A stretch of DNA of 64,000 nt from Pedobacter ureilyticus. Lineage in GTDB: Bacteria > Bacteroidota > Bacteroidia > Sphingobacteriales > Sphingobacteriaceae. The position numbers were made by a program, and so were the translations under genes. Within the stretch, counting starts at the first letter, position 1. Each line of letters begins with the position of its first letter. Below the pieces are notes generated by a model, which was given only the letters and a program-made list of their open reading frames with translations, was not told where the DNA came from and made no database searches. Location of the stretch: assembly GCF_005925345.1 (NCBI RefSeq), contig NZ_SSHJ01000003.1, positions 124,001-188,000 of the forward strand, in the 5' to 3' direction. Positions 24,061-33,622 of this stretch are shown here, one piece after another.

Positions 24061-26718
24061 ATGCCCGCTACTTTCAAGAAAATTCTATCATTTTTTCTAC
24101 TTGTTCTAATTTTTATCTGTGTTAAGGCTCAAGATAAAAGCAGAAAAGTCATTTCTATCAACCAAAACTGGCATTTCGCCAAAGACATCCACAAAAAAGG
24201 TAACAAACAGTTAAAATATACCACAGTAAATATCCCACACACGTGGAATGCCTTTGATGTATTAGACGACGAACCTGGATATTACAGAGGTGTTGGTTAT
24301 TATAAAAAGAAATTAAACTTACAGCCAACATGGAAGGGCAAGAAGATTTATCTCAACTTCGGTGCTGCAAACCAAGAAACAGAAGTTTACCTTAACGGTA
24401 AAAAAATAGGTAGCCACATGGGTGGATATACAGGGTTTACTGTTGCTCTTGATGGTTTGAAATTTAACGGTACCGATGAAATTGTAGTAAGAGTAGATAA
24501 CAGTTATAATGAAAGTATTCCGCCTTTAACCGGCGATTTTACTTTTTTTGGTGGATTGTACCGCAATGTTTCATTAACTGTGGTAAATCAAGCCCATTTT
24601 GCAGATCAGACTTATGGCACAAATGGTGTGTATGTTCACGCCGATAAAGTTAGCAACGAGAGTGCAACTTTAAACGTGAATACGAATTGGGTTAACACTT
24701 CTTCTTTCGCAAATGAGATCTTGGTAACTACCACGTTAATTGATGCAAAATCGAATAAAGTGGGCGAGAGCAAATGGTTGTCTTCAAAAAATCCATCTAT
24801 AAATATCAATATCCTGTTACCAAAAATCGAAGTTAAAAATCCAATCCTTTGGTCGCCAGAAAATCCTTACTTATACCAAGCAATCACTAAATTAATCGAC
24901 TATCAAACAGGGAAAGTACTAGATGAGGTAAAAACTAATCTAGGATTTCGCTATTTCAGTTTTGATGCAGACAAAGGTTTTTTCCTTAATGGAAAATCGG
25001 TAAAGCTAATTGGAGCCAGTAGGCACCAAGACTTTGCCAAAATGGGAAATGCGGTACCAGCTGCTTTACAGGTTAAAGATGTAGTATTGTTAAAAGAAAT
25101 GGGAGGTAATTTTTTACGGGTAGCCCATTATCCGCAAGACCAAGCTGTATTAGATGCCTGTGATCGTTTAGGGATATTAACTTCCGTAGAAATTCCTATA
25201 GTGAACGAAATTACAGAAACACAGGCTTTTACCAATAATTGCAAAGCCATGCAGCTAGAAATGATCAAGCAAAATTATAACCATACCAGCGTGATTATTT
25301 GGGCCTATATGAACGAAGTATTGCTTAAAATGCGTTACGGCAAAGAACCTGAAAGAAAGAAAGTCTATTTAAAAAGCATCGAAAACTTGGCCCAACAGTT
25401 AGAAGAACTTACTCGTAAAACAGACCCAACAAGATACACCATGATGAGTAACCATGGTGATGTAAACGGTTATATGAATGCTGGTTTAACCAAAATACCA
25501 ATGATTGTAGGTTGGAATTTATATCCAGGCTGGTACGGAGGGAAATCTACAGATATCGGTCCAAATATGGATAAAATTCACGCCTTAATTCCGAATAAAC
25601 CTATGATGATTACCGAATATGGAGCAGATGTAGACCATAGGATACACGCCGAAAACCCAATTCGCTTCGATAAAAGTTTGGCTTATGGAATGGAATACCA
25701 TCAAATTTATATTAAAGACATCCTAAAGCGACCTTTCATTGCAGGTGCTGCAGTTTGGAACTTATCAGATTTTAGTTCTGAGACCAGAAGTGAGACCATG
25801 CCAGGGATCAATAATAAAGGCTTACTAACTTTGGATAGACAACCGAAAAACACCTATTTCCTTTACAAAGCGCATTTCAACAAAAATCCCTATCTAAAAA
25901 TTGGCGATGGTTCGTGGAAATTAAGAGGAGGGATTACACCAAAGCAAGAGCTAACAGTGATCAGCAATTTAGATAGTGTTGAGCTAATTGTAAACGGTAG
26001 ATTGCAAGGTAAAAAAGGAGTGACCGACCGTGTTGTAAGTTGGGAAATCGATTTTAAGTCTGGTAAAAATGAAATTGAAGCCATTGCATACCAAAATGGA
26101 AAAGTGTTTAAAGATCGATCTACCATAGATTTTATTTTGCAACCGCAGGCTTTCTTAAATTCTTCAGCTTCGCTCAATATCCTTTTAGGATCGCAAAGAC
26201 AGTTCTTAGATGATCAAAATCAGCTATGGCTGCCAAGCAAACCCTACGAACAAAACAGTTGGGGACATATTGGTGGCGAACCTTTCAAGATCAAAAATAG
26301 TAGCAGGCAATTATACGGATCTGATAAAAATATTATTGGTACGCAAAACGATCCGATTTATCAAACGCAGTCGGTAGGCTTAGATGCCTATGAATTAGCA
26401 GTGCCTAAAGGAAAGTATGAAGTGACTTTGCATTTTGCCGAGTTAATGGGCAATGGTATTCAATCAGTTTTACCTTATAACTTAGATAGTTTGGTGGCCG
26501 AGGGTAAAGAAGTACCGCCGCAAAGAATTTTCGACGTTTATCTGAATGGAAAGCAAATCATCAAAGAACTAAATCTTGCTGCCAAATATGGTATCGCAAG
26601 AAGTGTAGAAAGAAAGTTTGAGTGTATTGTTGCCGATGATAAGGGAATTAAACTCATTTTTAAAAGTGTAACTGGTAAGCCGGTGCTGAATGCGTTGCAA
26701 GTTAGAAAGATAAATTAA
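24061..26718 (+). CDS. GH2 beta-galactosidase-like enzyme with malectin-like C-terminal domain
   Basis: The 885-residue secreted protein has a signal peptide ending VKAQ (24). GH2 modules in order are the sugar-binding jelly roll (about 30-180), an immunoglobulin-like domain (about 190-300) and a TIM barrel (about 305-600). The acid/base is Glu419 in IIWAYMNEV and the nucleophile is Glu519 in MITEYGADVDH. Residues about 600-690 form an Ig-like DUF4982-type domain. Residues about 750-885 look like a malectin domain (FKIKNSSRQLYGSD...YEVTLHFAEL...IFDVYLNGK), a probable carbohydrate binder. It removes a terminal beta-linked sugar, probably galactose or glucuronate; the exact sugar is not determined. 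Confidence 0.88.
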   Translation: MPATFKKILSFFLLVLIFICVKAQDKSRKVISINQNWHFAKDIHKKGNKQLKYTTVNIPHTWNAFDVLDDEPGYYRGVGYYKKKLNLQPTWKGKKIYLNFGAANQETEVYLNGKKIGSHMGGYTGFTVALDGLKFNGTDEIVVRVDNSYNESIPPLTGDFTFFGGLYRNVSLTVVNQAHFADQTYGTNGVYVHADKVSNESATLNVNTNWVNTSSFANEILVTTTLIDAKSNKVGESKWLSSKNPSININILLPKIEVKNPILWSPENPYLYQAITKLIDYQTGKVLDEVKTNLGFRYFSFDADKGFFLNGKSVKLIGASRHQDFAKMGNAVPAALQVKDVVLLKEMGGNFLRVAHYPQDQAVLDACDRLGILTSVEIPIVNEITETQAFTNNCKAMQLEMIKQNYNHTSVIIWAYMNEVLLKMRYGKEPERKKVYLKSIENLAQQLEELTRKTDPTRYTMMSNHGDVNGYMNAGLTKIPMIVGWNLYPGWYGGKSTDIGPNMDKIHALIPNKPMMITEYGADVDHRIHAENPIRFDKSLAYGMEYHQIYIKDILKRPFIAGAAVWNLSDFSSETRSETMPGINNKGLLTLDRQPKNTYFLYKAHFNKNPYLKIGDGSWKLRGGITPKQELTVISNLDSVELIVNGRLQGKKGVTDRVVSWEIDFKSGKNEIEAIAYQNGKVFKDRSTIDFILQPQAFLNSSASLNILLGSQRQFLDDQNQLWLPSKPYEQNSWGHIGGEPFKIKNSSRQLYGSDKNIIGTQNDPIYQTQSVGLDAYELAVPKGKYEVTLHFAELMGNGIQSVLPYNLDSLVAEGKEVPPQRIFDVYLNGKQIIKELNLAAKYGIARSVERKFECIVADDKGIKLIFKSVTGKPVLNALQVRKIN

Positions 26719-27069
26719 TGACGTTGCCAATTAGAATACAATCCATACATGTTTTTTTAAATGATATAATATGCTTTACGCAAACGTTTCCGCAGTTAAT
26801 CGCTAATTTTTTTAAAGTGAAATCAGCATCAAAAAATAATGAAAAATTTAAGCAAAGTATCGCTATTTAACTCTTTTAAGGCTTGTGTTTTGTGTTTAAG
26901 TTATTGATAATTAATTTGTTAATTTTAATATATCCCGTGAAGTAATGCGAAAGAGGAACTCATTGACTGTCACCGTCTTAGTGTATTTTATACAACAAGG
27001 TGTGTTTGGTGACATCAAATAGGTTTCGTAGTTTCATCTTTCAAATTGGTCAACCAAATAATAAGCTGT
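26719..27069. promoter_or_regulatory. Intergenic control region with LacI-type site and promoter
   Basis: ACGCAAACGTTTCCGC (26778-26793) repeats the LacI-like palindrome found before susC at 18378. Near the downstream gene, TTTG (27005-27008), a 20-bp spacer and TAGTTTCA (27029-27036) form a reasonable Bacteroidota -33/-7 pair, giving a leader of roughly 27 bases before the ATG at 27070. The rest is AT-rich. A 22-codon frame from 26839 was not considered a gene. Confidence 0.5.
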
Positions 27070-29535
27070 ATGTTCAAACAACTGAAAATAGTTTTTCTGT
27101 TTCTTTTCATTATAAATCACTCGCTGCAGGCTCAACAAGCCAAGCGTTTAAATACAGACTGGGAGTTTGTAAAACAAGATTTAGGAGGTATCTGGGAAGC
27201 CGTTCGACCTGTTGGTAAAGGTAATCCCGAAGAACTTCCGTTTTGGCAAAAAGTAAACCTGCCACATTGTTTTAACGCAACAGATGCGGTAGATCCAGAT
27301 GTGCATTATTACCAAGGGCCGGGCTGGTACAGAACTAATTTGGAAATAGAAAATCCGTACGCTAAGGGTAGAACTTTGCTACACTTTGAAGGTGCCGGAC
27401 AAAAAACACAAGTATATATCAATACCACAAAAGTAGCCGAACACGTTGGTGGTTATGATGAATGGACGGCCGACATTACCGAAGCGGTAGCAAATTTCAA
27501 AAAGTCGCCACTCTTCAAGTCTCAATTTAAAGGTAAAGTTCCGGTGATTATCCGTTGTGATAATACCCGTGATTTGGAAATGATGCCTTCCAACTTATCA
27601 GATTTTAACGTTTATGGAGGTATTTATCGCTACCTAAATCTAGTTTACAATCCACAATTATCGATAGATAAAGTATTTGCACATGCAACAGTTGATGCTA
27701 AAAGCGCACAAGGAAAAGTGACTGTAAAGACTCGTTTCTTAAATCAGGATAACTTAAAAGAGGCTGCGATTAAAATTGATTTGGTAGATCCTACAGGAAA
27801 AACTGTTTTTACGGCAAATAAAAATGTAGCCAATTTTAATGGCGACCAATTATTGGTAGAAACCAATGTAAAATCACCAAAATTGTGGTCTATAGAAATG
27901 CCACAGCAATATGAAGTAAAAATAAGTTTGAGCGCCAACGGACAAACTTATAACACAACCCAAAAAATCGGATTCAGACATTTCGAATTCGTGAAGAAAG
28001 GTCCATTTACGTTGAATGGCAAAAGGGTGTTGCTACGTGGTACACATAGGCACGAAGATCATGCTGGGGTAGCGGCAGCAATGACCGAAGAAATGATGGT
28101 GACCGAAATGAAGATGATGAAAGAAATGGGAGTGAATTTCATCCGTTTAGGGCATTACCAACAATCTCGTATCATCCTAGATTTATGCGATAGCTTGGGT
28201 ATTTTAGTTTGGGAAGAAATTCCTTGGTGCCGTGGTGGTTTAGGCGGAGCGGTTTATCAAGAACAAGGCAAGCGGATGCTTACCAATATGATAGAGCAGC
28301 ATTATAACCATCCATCTATTATTATTTGGGGCTTAGGTAACGAAAACGACTGGCCAGGCGATTTCATTGAGTTCGATAAAGAAAAAATAAGAACTTACAT
28401 GAAAGAGCTGAATGATTTATCGCACAAACTAGATCCATCAAGAAGTACAGCAATTAGGCGTTGCGATTTCTGTAGAGATATTGTAGACGTGTATTCTCCC
28501 TCTATTTGGGCGGGTTGGTATCGTGGTAACTATACCGAATATAAAGAAATATCTAAAAGTGAATTTGATAAGTCGGAGCGTTTTCTACATGTAGAATGGG
28601 GTGGAGACAGCCACGCTCGTCGCCATTCAGAAAATCCAGACAATGCCTTAGCTAAAATTAAAACAGGTGGCGGTGGCGATGAAAGAGCTGGTGATGCTTC
28701 TCTTTACGGCGGTGGTGCAAGAGTAAGTAAAGATGGCGACTGGAGCGAAAGCTATATCGCTAATTTAATCGACTGGCACTTAAAAGAGCAAGAAACCATG
28801 CCTTGGTTAACAGGTACAGCTTATTGGCCATTCAAGGATTTTAGTACACCTATTAGACCCGAAAATCCAGTACCTTACGTTAACCAAAAAGGTGTAGTAG
28901 AACGAGATTTTACTAAAAAGGAATCGTTTTACATTTTCCAATCTTATTGGACAAACACACCAATGGTGCATATTTATGGCCATTCTTGGCCTGTGCGTTG
29001 GGGTAACCAAGGAGAGGAGAAAATGGTAAAAGTTTATTCTAACTGCGATGAAGCCGAGCTCTTTGTGAATGGCAAAAGTTTCGGGATTAAAAAACGCAAT
29101 AGCCAAGATTTTCCTGCTGCGGGTTTACGTTGGTTGGTGCCAATGCAAAAAGGAACCTATCATATTAAAGTTGTTGCCAAAAAGGGTAAAGTAACGGTAA
29201 CCGATGAAATTACACAAGAATATCAGACAGAGAAATGGGGCAAGCCAGCTAAGTTAGTACTTCAGAAAATAAGCGAAGCCAATGGTTTAGCTACCGTAGA
29301 AGTTAAGGCTTATGATGCCAACAACGTACTTTGCCTAGATGCGGCAACAGAAGTTAAATTCAATTTATTAGGCGATGGAGAATTGATTAAAGACCAGGGA
29401 ACTTCTACCGCATCTTCTAAAGTTCAGCTTTATAACGGAAGAGCAGTGATTAGTTTAAAAACAAACGATAAAAAGAATGTGGTATCAGTAAGTGCCGCAG
29501 GTTTACCAACTGAGTTTTTAAATATTGAGAAATAA
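27070..29535 (+). CDS. GH2-family glycoside hydrolase
   Basis: The 821-residue secreted protein is started at ATG 27070 to give the signal peptide MFKQLKIVFLFLFIINHSLQAQ; an in-frame TTG 24 bases upstream overlaps the leader and adds only polar residues. It has the GH2 jelly roll, Ig-like domain and TIM barrel. The acid/base is Glu425 (IIWGLGNEN) and the probable nucleophile Glu509 (FLHVEWGGDSH). An Ig-like domain (VKVYSNCDEAELFVNGK) and an additional C-terminal beta domain follow. The sequence differs clearly from the preceding GH2, so the two probably cleave different linkages. Candidates are beta-galactosidase or beta-glucuronidase. Confidence 0.87.
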   Translation: MFKQLKIVFLFLFIINHSLQAQQAKRLNTDWEFVKQDLGGIWEAVRPVGKGNPEELPFWQKVNLPHCFNATDAVDPDVHYYQGPGWYRTNLEIENPYAKGRTLLHFEGAGQKTQVYINTTKVAEHVGGYDEWTADITEAVANFKKSPLFKSQFKGKVPVIIRCDNTRDLEMMPSNLSDFNVYGGIYRYLNLVYNPQLSIDKVFAHATVDAKSAQGKVTVKTRFLNQDNLKEAAIKIDLVDPTGKTVFTANKNVANFNGDQLLVETNVKSPKLWSIEMPQQYEVKISLSANGQTYNTTQKIGFRHFEFVKKGPFTLNGKRVLLRGTHRHEDHAGVAAAMTEEMMVTEMKMMKEMGVNFIRLGHYQQSRIILDLCDSLGILVWEEIPWCRGGLGGAVYQEQGKRMLTNMIEQHYNHPSIIIWGLGNENDWPGDFIEFDKEKIRTYMKELNDLSHKLDPSRSTAIRRCDFCRDIVDVYSPSIWAGWYRGNYTEYKEISKSEFDKSERFLHVEWGGDSHARRHSENPDNALAKIKTGGGGDERAGDASLYGGGARVSKDGDWSESYIANLIDWHLKEQETMPWLTGTAYWPFKDFSTPIRPENPVPYVNQKGVVERDFTKKESFYIFQSYWTNTPMVHIYGHSWPVRWGNQGEEKMVKVYSNCDEAELFVNGKSFGIKKRNSQDFPAAGLRWLVPMQKGTYHIKVVAKKGKVTVTDEITQEYQTEKWGKPAKLVLQKISEANGLATVEVKAYDANNVLCLDAATEVKFNLLGDGELIKDQGTSTASSKVQLYNGRAVISLKTNDKKNVVSVSAAGLPTEFLNIEK

Positions 29536-29768
29536 TAATAGAGATGTTTTGTTATTCTGAGGATAGCGAAGATTGCGTAGCAGCTACGAAGTAAATTTAT
29601 TAACCACAAAGACACAAAGAACACAAAGGTGGAATGTTTATGTTGGCGGTAAGCCAACAGCAGATGTAGCTAAGTTTGGCGTTCCCGCCAACTTCTAGTA
29701 ATTAAAGAGTTAAATAGATGTCAGGTAAGTTCGACATGAAAATTATTAATACGCAAAAAGTATTTAAA
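29536..29768. repeat. Intergenic repeat relics and stem-loop
   Basis: The gap holds a fragment resembling REP-type sequence (GTTATTCTGAGGATAGCGAAG, about 29550-29570) and the dispersed repeat ACCACAAAGACACAAAGAAC (from 29602). GTTGGCGG (29642-29649) and CCGCCAAC (29685-29692) close a 51-base stem-loop. An in-frame ATG at 29718 lies upstream of the preferred start of the next gene. Such repeats are normally intergenic, and here they sit inside an apparent gene cluster. Confidence 0.5.
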
Positions 29769-30932
29769 ATGATTAAAAGACCATTTATATTACTGTTTTT
29801 TATAGGGTTAACAAATATCGCCCTTGCGCAGCAACATTTTAAAGCGCAAGCTACAGCGATATTAAAAGCGCAAGTGTTAAAAGAAGCTACTTGGGCAATG
29901 CAACAGAAGCCAGTTACGGTAACAGCAGAGCGTTCTGCTCGTAGTGCCGGCGGTAAACACGATTTCTTTTCTGAAGGAGATTATTGGTGGCCTAATCCCG
30001 CTAACCCAAACGGACCTTATGTAACGAGAGATGGCGAGACCAATCCAGATAACTTCGTAGCACATCGTTATGCCATGATCCGCTTTAGTGAAATTATTGG
30101 TGCACTAGCATCAGCCTATAAAATTACTGGCGATGAAAAGTACATTAAACACGCAGTTATGCACTTAAAAGCTTGGTTTGTAGATACAGCAACGTTAATG
30201 AACCCAAATTTAACTTATGCACAAGCTGTGAAGGGTTTGTATATAGGTAGAAGCTGGGGTATTATCGATACCATTCATTTGATGGAGGTAGCGCAAGGAA
30301 TTATGGTCATGGAAAAGTCTAAATCATTTGATAAAGCTAGTTTAACCGCGATTAAAAAGTGGTTTGCTGAGTATATCCTATGGTTAAATACAAGCAAGAA
30401 CGGCATTGCAGAGAAAAATGCCAAGAACAATCACGGTACCACATGGGCTATGCAGGTAGCTTCTTTTGCCAAGTTGGTGGATGATCAACCAATGTTGGAT
30501 TCATTAAAAATGCGCTATAAAAATGTATTTCTGCCTAATCAAATGGCTGCAGATGGAGGGTTTCCTTTAGAATTGGCTCGTACTAAACCTTATGGCTATT
30601 CCATTTTTAATTTGGATGCCATGGTTATGCTTTGTCAAATTTTATCCACGCCAAAAGATAATTTATGGATTTATCAAACACCAGATGGCAAGTCGATTAA
30701 GAAAGGATTAGATTATTTGTATCCTTACATTGCTGATAAATCTAAATGGCCGTTAAAACCAGACGTAATGTTTTGGGAGAATTGGCCAGTAGCACAGCCA
30801 TTTTTGCTCTTCGGAGCAAATTACTATGGCGAACAAAAATGGTTTAATACTTGGAAAAGCTTAGATTTAAAACCTAGTAACGAAGAAGTAATTAGGAATT
30901 TACCCGTGAGACACCCCTTAATTTGGTTATAA
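29769..30932 (+). CDS. Alginate-lyase-family polysaccharide lyase
   Basis: With the start at ATG 29769 the 387-residue protein has a proper signal peptide (MIKRPFILLFFIGLTNIALAQ); the ATG at 29718 would add 17 polar residues ahead of it. The body matches the alginate lyase domain (PF05426-like alpha/alpha toroid): DYWWPNPANPNGPYVTRDG, a RYAMIRFSEIIGALASAYKITGDEKYI helix region, and KNNHGTTWAMQ, where Asn221 and His222 would be catalytic. Members cleave uronic-acid glycans by beta-elimination, including mannuronan (PL5) and glucuronan (PL38). The GH88 enzyme downstream fits this. The true substrate is uncertain. The stop is one base before the next ATG. Confidence 0.8.
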   Translation: MIKRPFILLFFIGLTNIALAQQHFKAQATAILKAQVLKEATWAMQQKPVTVTAERSARSAGGKHDFFSEGDYWWPNPANPNGPYVTRDGETNPDNFVAHRYAMIRFSEIIGALASAYKITGDEKYIKHAVMHLKAWFVDTATLMNPNLTYAQAVKGLYIGRSWGIIDTIHLMEVAQGIMVMEKSKSFDKASLTAIKKWFAEYILWLNTSKNGIAEKNAKNNHGTTWAMQVASFAKLVDDQPMLDSLKMRYKNVFLPNQMAADGGFPLELARTKPYGYSIFNLDAMVMLCQILSTPKDNLWIYQTPDGKSIKKGLDYLYPYIADKSKWPLKPDVMFWENWPVAQPFLLFGANYYGEQKWFNTWKSLDLKPSNEEVIRNLPVRHPLIWL

Positions 30933-30933
30933 G

Positions 30934-32439
30934 ATGAGAATTAAAACCGTTTTACTAGCTTTCATCTTTATTTCTATAACCTCTTTTAAGGTAATGGCCC
31001 AGCAGCCAAAATACAATTTTGTGAATTTAACAAAAGATGGACGTTTACATTACTTACCAAATGCCAAAGGCGATGTCATTCCGGATTTCAGCAGGGTAGG
31101 TTATCATCAAGGCGATAAGGCAATTCAGCAAGTTAAAGTGCTCAAGGTGTTGTCTCCAAGCGGTATAAACGACCAACAGCAAATACAAGATGCCATCAAC
31201 GAAATGGCCAAGCTACCAATTAACACAGATGGTTTTAGAGGAGCTATTTTATTGAAAAAGGGTACTTACGAAATCCCTGGAAGTATCAATATCAATACCA
31301 GCGGAATTGTTTTGCGAGGAGAAGGAACAGCAACTAAATTAATCGCCACCGGAACTGGTCAACGTAAACTCATTAACGTAAATGGTAATGGCAAACCTAG
31401 GGAAATTCCGCACACCAGGGTGCAAATTAAAGATGCTTACGTGCCAGTTGGAGCAAAATCATTTACGGTTAGCTATGCCGATAGCTTTAAGGTGGGAGAT
31501 AATATCATGATTTTCCGCCCAGGCACCACAAAGTGGATACAAGATTTAAAAATGGATCAGATTGATGCCCGAGAAGGATTAGTGCAGTGGAAAGCAGAAG
31601 ATTACAACCTTACCTTTGAAAGGAAAATCATGTCGATTAGCGGTAATAAAATAACGATCGATAATCCGGTAGTAATGGCCATGGAAACACAATACGGCGG
31701 TGGCGAAATTTACAAATACACTTTTGAGGGTAGAATTAGTGAAGTGGGTATAGAAAACATGTTATTGGAATCAGCTTATCAAAGCGATACGGATGAAAAC
31801 CACGGTTGGGATGCTGTATGGATGAACCGGGTAGAAAATGCTTGGGTAAGCAACGTGACTAGCAAATATTTTGGTTATTCGTGTGTCAATCTAGCAACTT
31901 ATAGCAAACAGGTAACGGTACAAAATTGCACTTCCTTAGCGCCAAAATCTAAAATAGAAGGTGGTAGAAGGTATTCATTTAATAACGATGGTCAGTTAAA
32001 TTTAGTGAGAGATTGCCTTGCCGATGAAGGTAGACACGATTACGTAACCGGTGCTAAGGTGGCAGGGCCAAATGTTTTTTACAACTGTAAAGCTACCAAC
32101 GCCAAGGCTGATATTGGTCCGCACCACCGTTGGGCGGTAGGTACCTTATATGATAATATCGTTACCGATGGCGATATCAATATACAAGACCGGGGCAACT
32201 GGGGTACCGGCCACGGATGGGCAGGCGTAACACAGGTACTTTGGAATTGCCAAGCAAAACAGATCACACTCCAAAATCCCTACGTAAGTGGCCATAATTA
32301 TGCGCTATGGGTAAGGGCTAAAAAAAGCAATGGCAGATTAAAAGGTCGTCCCGATGGTATTTGGGAAGGCTTAAATGAAGATGGAATACCATTTTCATCA
32401 CTTTATGAGAAACAATTGGTAGATAGAAATAATAGATAA
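30934..32439 (+). CDS. Secreted right-handed beta-helix protein, possible polysaccharide lyase
   Basis: The 501-residue protein has a signal peptide ending VMAQ. Residues 75-130 start like a pectate-lyase-fold protein (INDQQQIQDAINEMAKLP...GAILLKKGTYEIPGSININTSGIVLRGEG). Short parallel coils follow (VGIENMLLESAY, WVSNVTSKYFGYSCVNLATYSKQVTVQNC). A His/Asp/Arg-rich stretch (DCLADEGRHDYVTGAKV, GPHHRWAVGTLYDNI, DRGNWGTGHGWAGV) at about 350-430 may be the active site. No named lyase or GH28 motif was recognised, so activity is unassigned. Tight coupling to the lyase in front and GH88 behind (4-bp gap) suggests it works on the same uronate glycan. Confidence 0.7.
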   Translation: MRIKTVLLAFIFISITSFKVMAQQPKYNFVNLTKDGRLHYLPNAKGDVIPDFSRVGYHQGDKAIQQVKVLKVLSPSGINDQQQIQDAINEMAKLPINTDGFRGAILLKKGTYEIPGSININTSGIVLRGEGTATKLIATGTGQRKLINVNGNGKPREIPHTRVQIKDAYVPVGAKSFTVSYADSFKVGDNIMIFRPGTTKWIQDLKMDQIDAREGLVQWKAEDYNLTFERKIMSISGNKITIDNPVVMAMETQYGGGEIYKYTFEGRISEVGIENMLLESAYQSDTDENHGWDAVWMNRVENAWVSNVTSKYFGYSCVNLATYSKQVTVQNCTSLAPKSKIEGGRRYSFNNDGQLNLVRDCLADEGRHDYVTGAKVAGPNVFYNCKATNAKADIGPHHRWAVGTLYDNIVTDGDINIQDRGNWGTGHGWAGVTQVLWNCQAKQITLQNPYVSGHNYALWVRAKKSNGRLKGRPDGIWEGLNEDGIPFSSLYEKQLVDRNNR

Positions 32440-32443
32440 AACC

Positions 32444-33622
32444 ATGAAACTGAAGATTACATCAGCGCTTTTACTCGCTGCAATTAGTGTACAGGCGCAA
32501 AAGACAGACCTGAATAAAGCATTTAAGCAAGCTACGCAACAAACCGACATTTTGGTAAAGAATGTAGATTCGGCCAGAAAAATTAAGCCCAACCTCGTAT
32601 CGCCACGTACGGTAGAGAACGGGCAGCTGAAAATGGTGGTTTCTAGAGATTGGACCAGTGGTTTTTTTCCCGCAGAGTTGTGGTATTTCTATGAGCAAAC
32701 CAACGATAAAAAGTGGCTTGAGCTGGCCAAAAAATATACTGAAGATATTAAGAAAGAACAGTTCAACAAAGGTACACACGATTTAGGTTTCATGATTTAT
32801 TGTCCGTTTGGTAACGGTTACCGTGTCACTAAAGATACAGCTTATCAATCGGTAATCATTCAGGCCGCCAAATCACTCTCCACCCGTTTTAATCCTACAG
32901 CTGGTGTTATCCGTTCTTGGGATCATAGCGGTACTAAGTGGGATTATCCAGTAATTATCGATAACATGATGAATTTAGAGCTCCTATTTGAAGCTACCAA
33001 GTTTACTGGCGACTCATCATTCTATAAAATTGCTATTTCTCATGCTGATCATACCATGAAAAACCATTATCGCCCAGATTTCAGTTCTTATCATGTGGTT
33101 GATTACGACGTAAACAAAGGTGGTGTAATTAAAAAAACCACGGCACAAGGTTACGCAAATGAGTCATCTTGGGCTAGGGGACAAGCTTGGGGTTTATATG
33201 GCTACACCTTAATGTTTCGTTATACCAAAAATCCTAAATACCTAGCTCAGGCAGATGCCATTGCGAACTATATCCTTACCAACAAAAGTACACCAGCCGA
33301 TGGTATTCCATATTGGGATTACAACGACCCGCAAATTCCGAATGTGTCTAGAGATGCTTCGGCAGCCGCAATTACCTCTTCGGCATTGTATGAGCTGGCC
33401 AAGTACAGCAAAGATGCAAAAAAATACAAGGCAGCAGCCGATAAAATTCTACATTCGTTAAGTACGGCCTACACCAGCAAAATCGGAGATAACTATGGCT
33501 TTGTTTTAGAGCATAGTACTGGTCATCGACCTAATAACTCCGAAATAGATGTGCCAATTAATTATGCAGATTATTATTATATCGAAGCGTTACGCAGGTA
33601 CCAAGGGAAATTTAATTTTTAA
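32444..33622 (+). CDS. GH88 unsaturated glucuronyl hydrolase
   Basis: The 392-residue protein has a signal peptide ending VQAQ (19). The GH88 alpha6/alpha6 barrel motifs are THDLGFMIYCPFGNGYR with Asp113, WDYPVIIDNMMNLELL with Asp173, and the later SWARGQAWGLYGY. The 60-residue spacing of the two aspartates equals that of the catalytic pair in characterised unsaturated glucuronyl hydrolases. The family hydrolyses the delta-4,5-unsaturated uronic acid that a polysaccharide lyase leaves at the non-reducing end. It is the last gene of the first locus and follows two possible lyases, so it likely finishes the oligosaccharides in the periplasm. Confidence 0.93.
   Translation: MKLKITSALLLAAISVQAQKTDLNKAFKQATQQTDILVKNVDSARKIKPNLVSPRTVENGQLKMVVSRDWTSGFFPAELWYFYEQTNDKKWLELAKKYTEDIKKEQFNKGTHDLGFMIYCPFGNGYRVTKDTAYQSVIIQAAKSLSTRFNPTAGVIRSWDHSGTKWDYPVIIDNMMNLELLFEATKFTGDSSFYKIAISHADHTMKNHYRPDFSSYHVVDYDVNKGGVIKKTTAQGYANESSWARGQAWGLYGYTLMFRYTKNPKYLAQADAIANYILTNKSTPADGIPYWDYNDPQIPNVSRDASAAAITSSALYELAKYSKDAKKYKAAADKILHSLSTAYTSKIGDNYGFVLEHSTGHRPNNSEIDVPINYADYYYIEALRRYQGKFNF

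Noticed and set aside
26839..26907. 22-codon frame in the control region before the second GH2 gene
   Set aside because: Too short, no ribosome site or homology, and it lies in AT-rich regulatory DNA.
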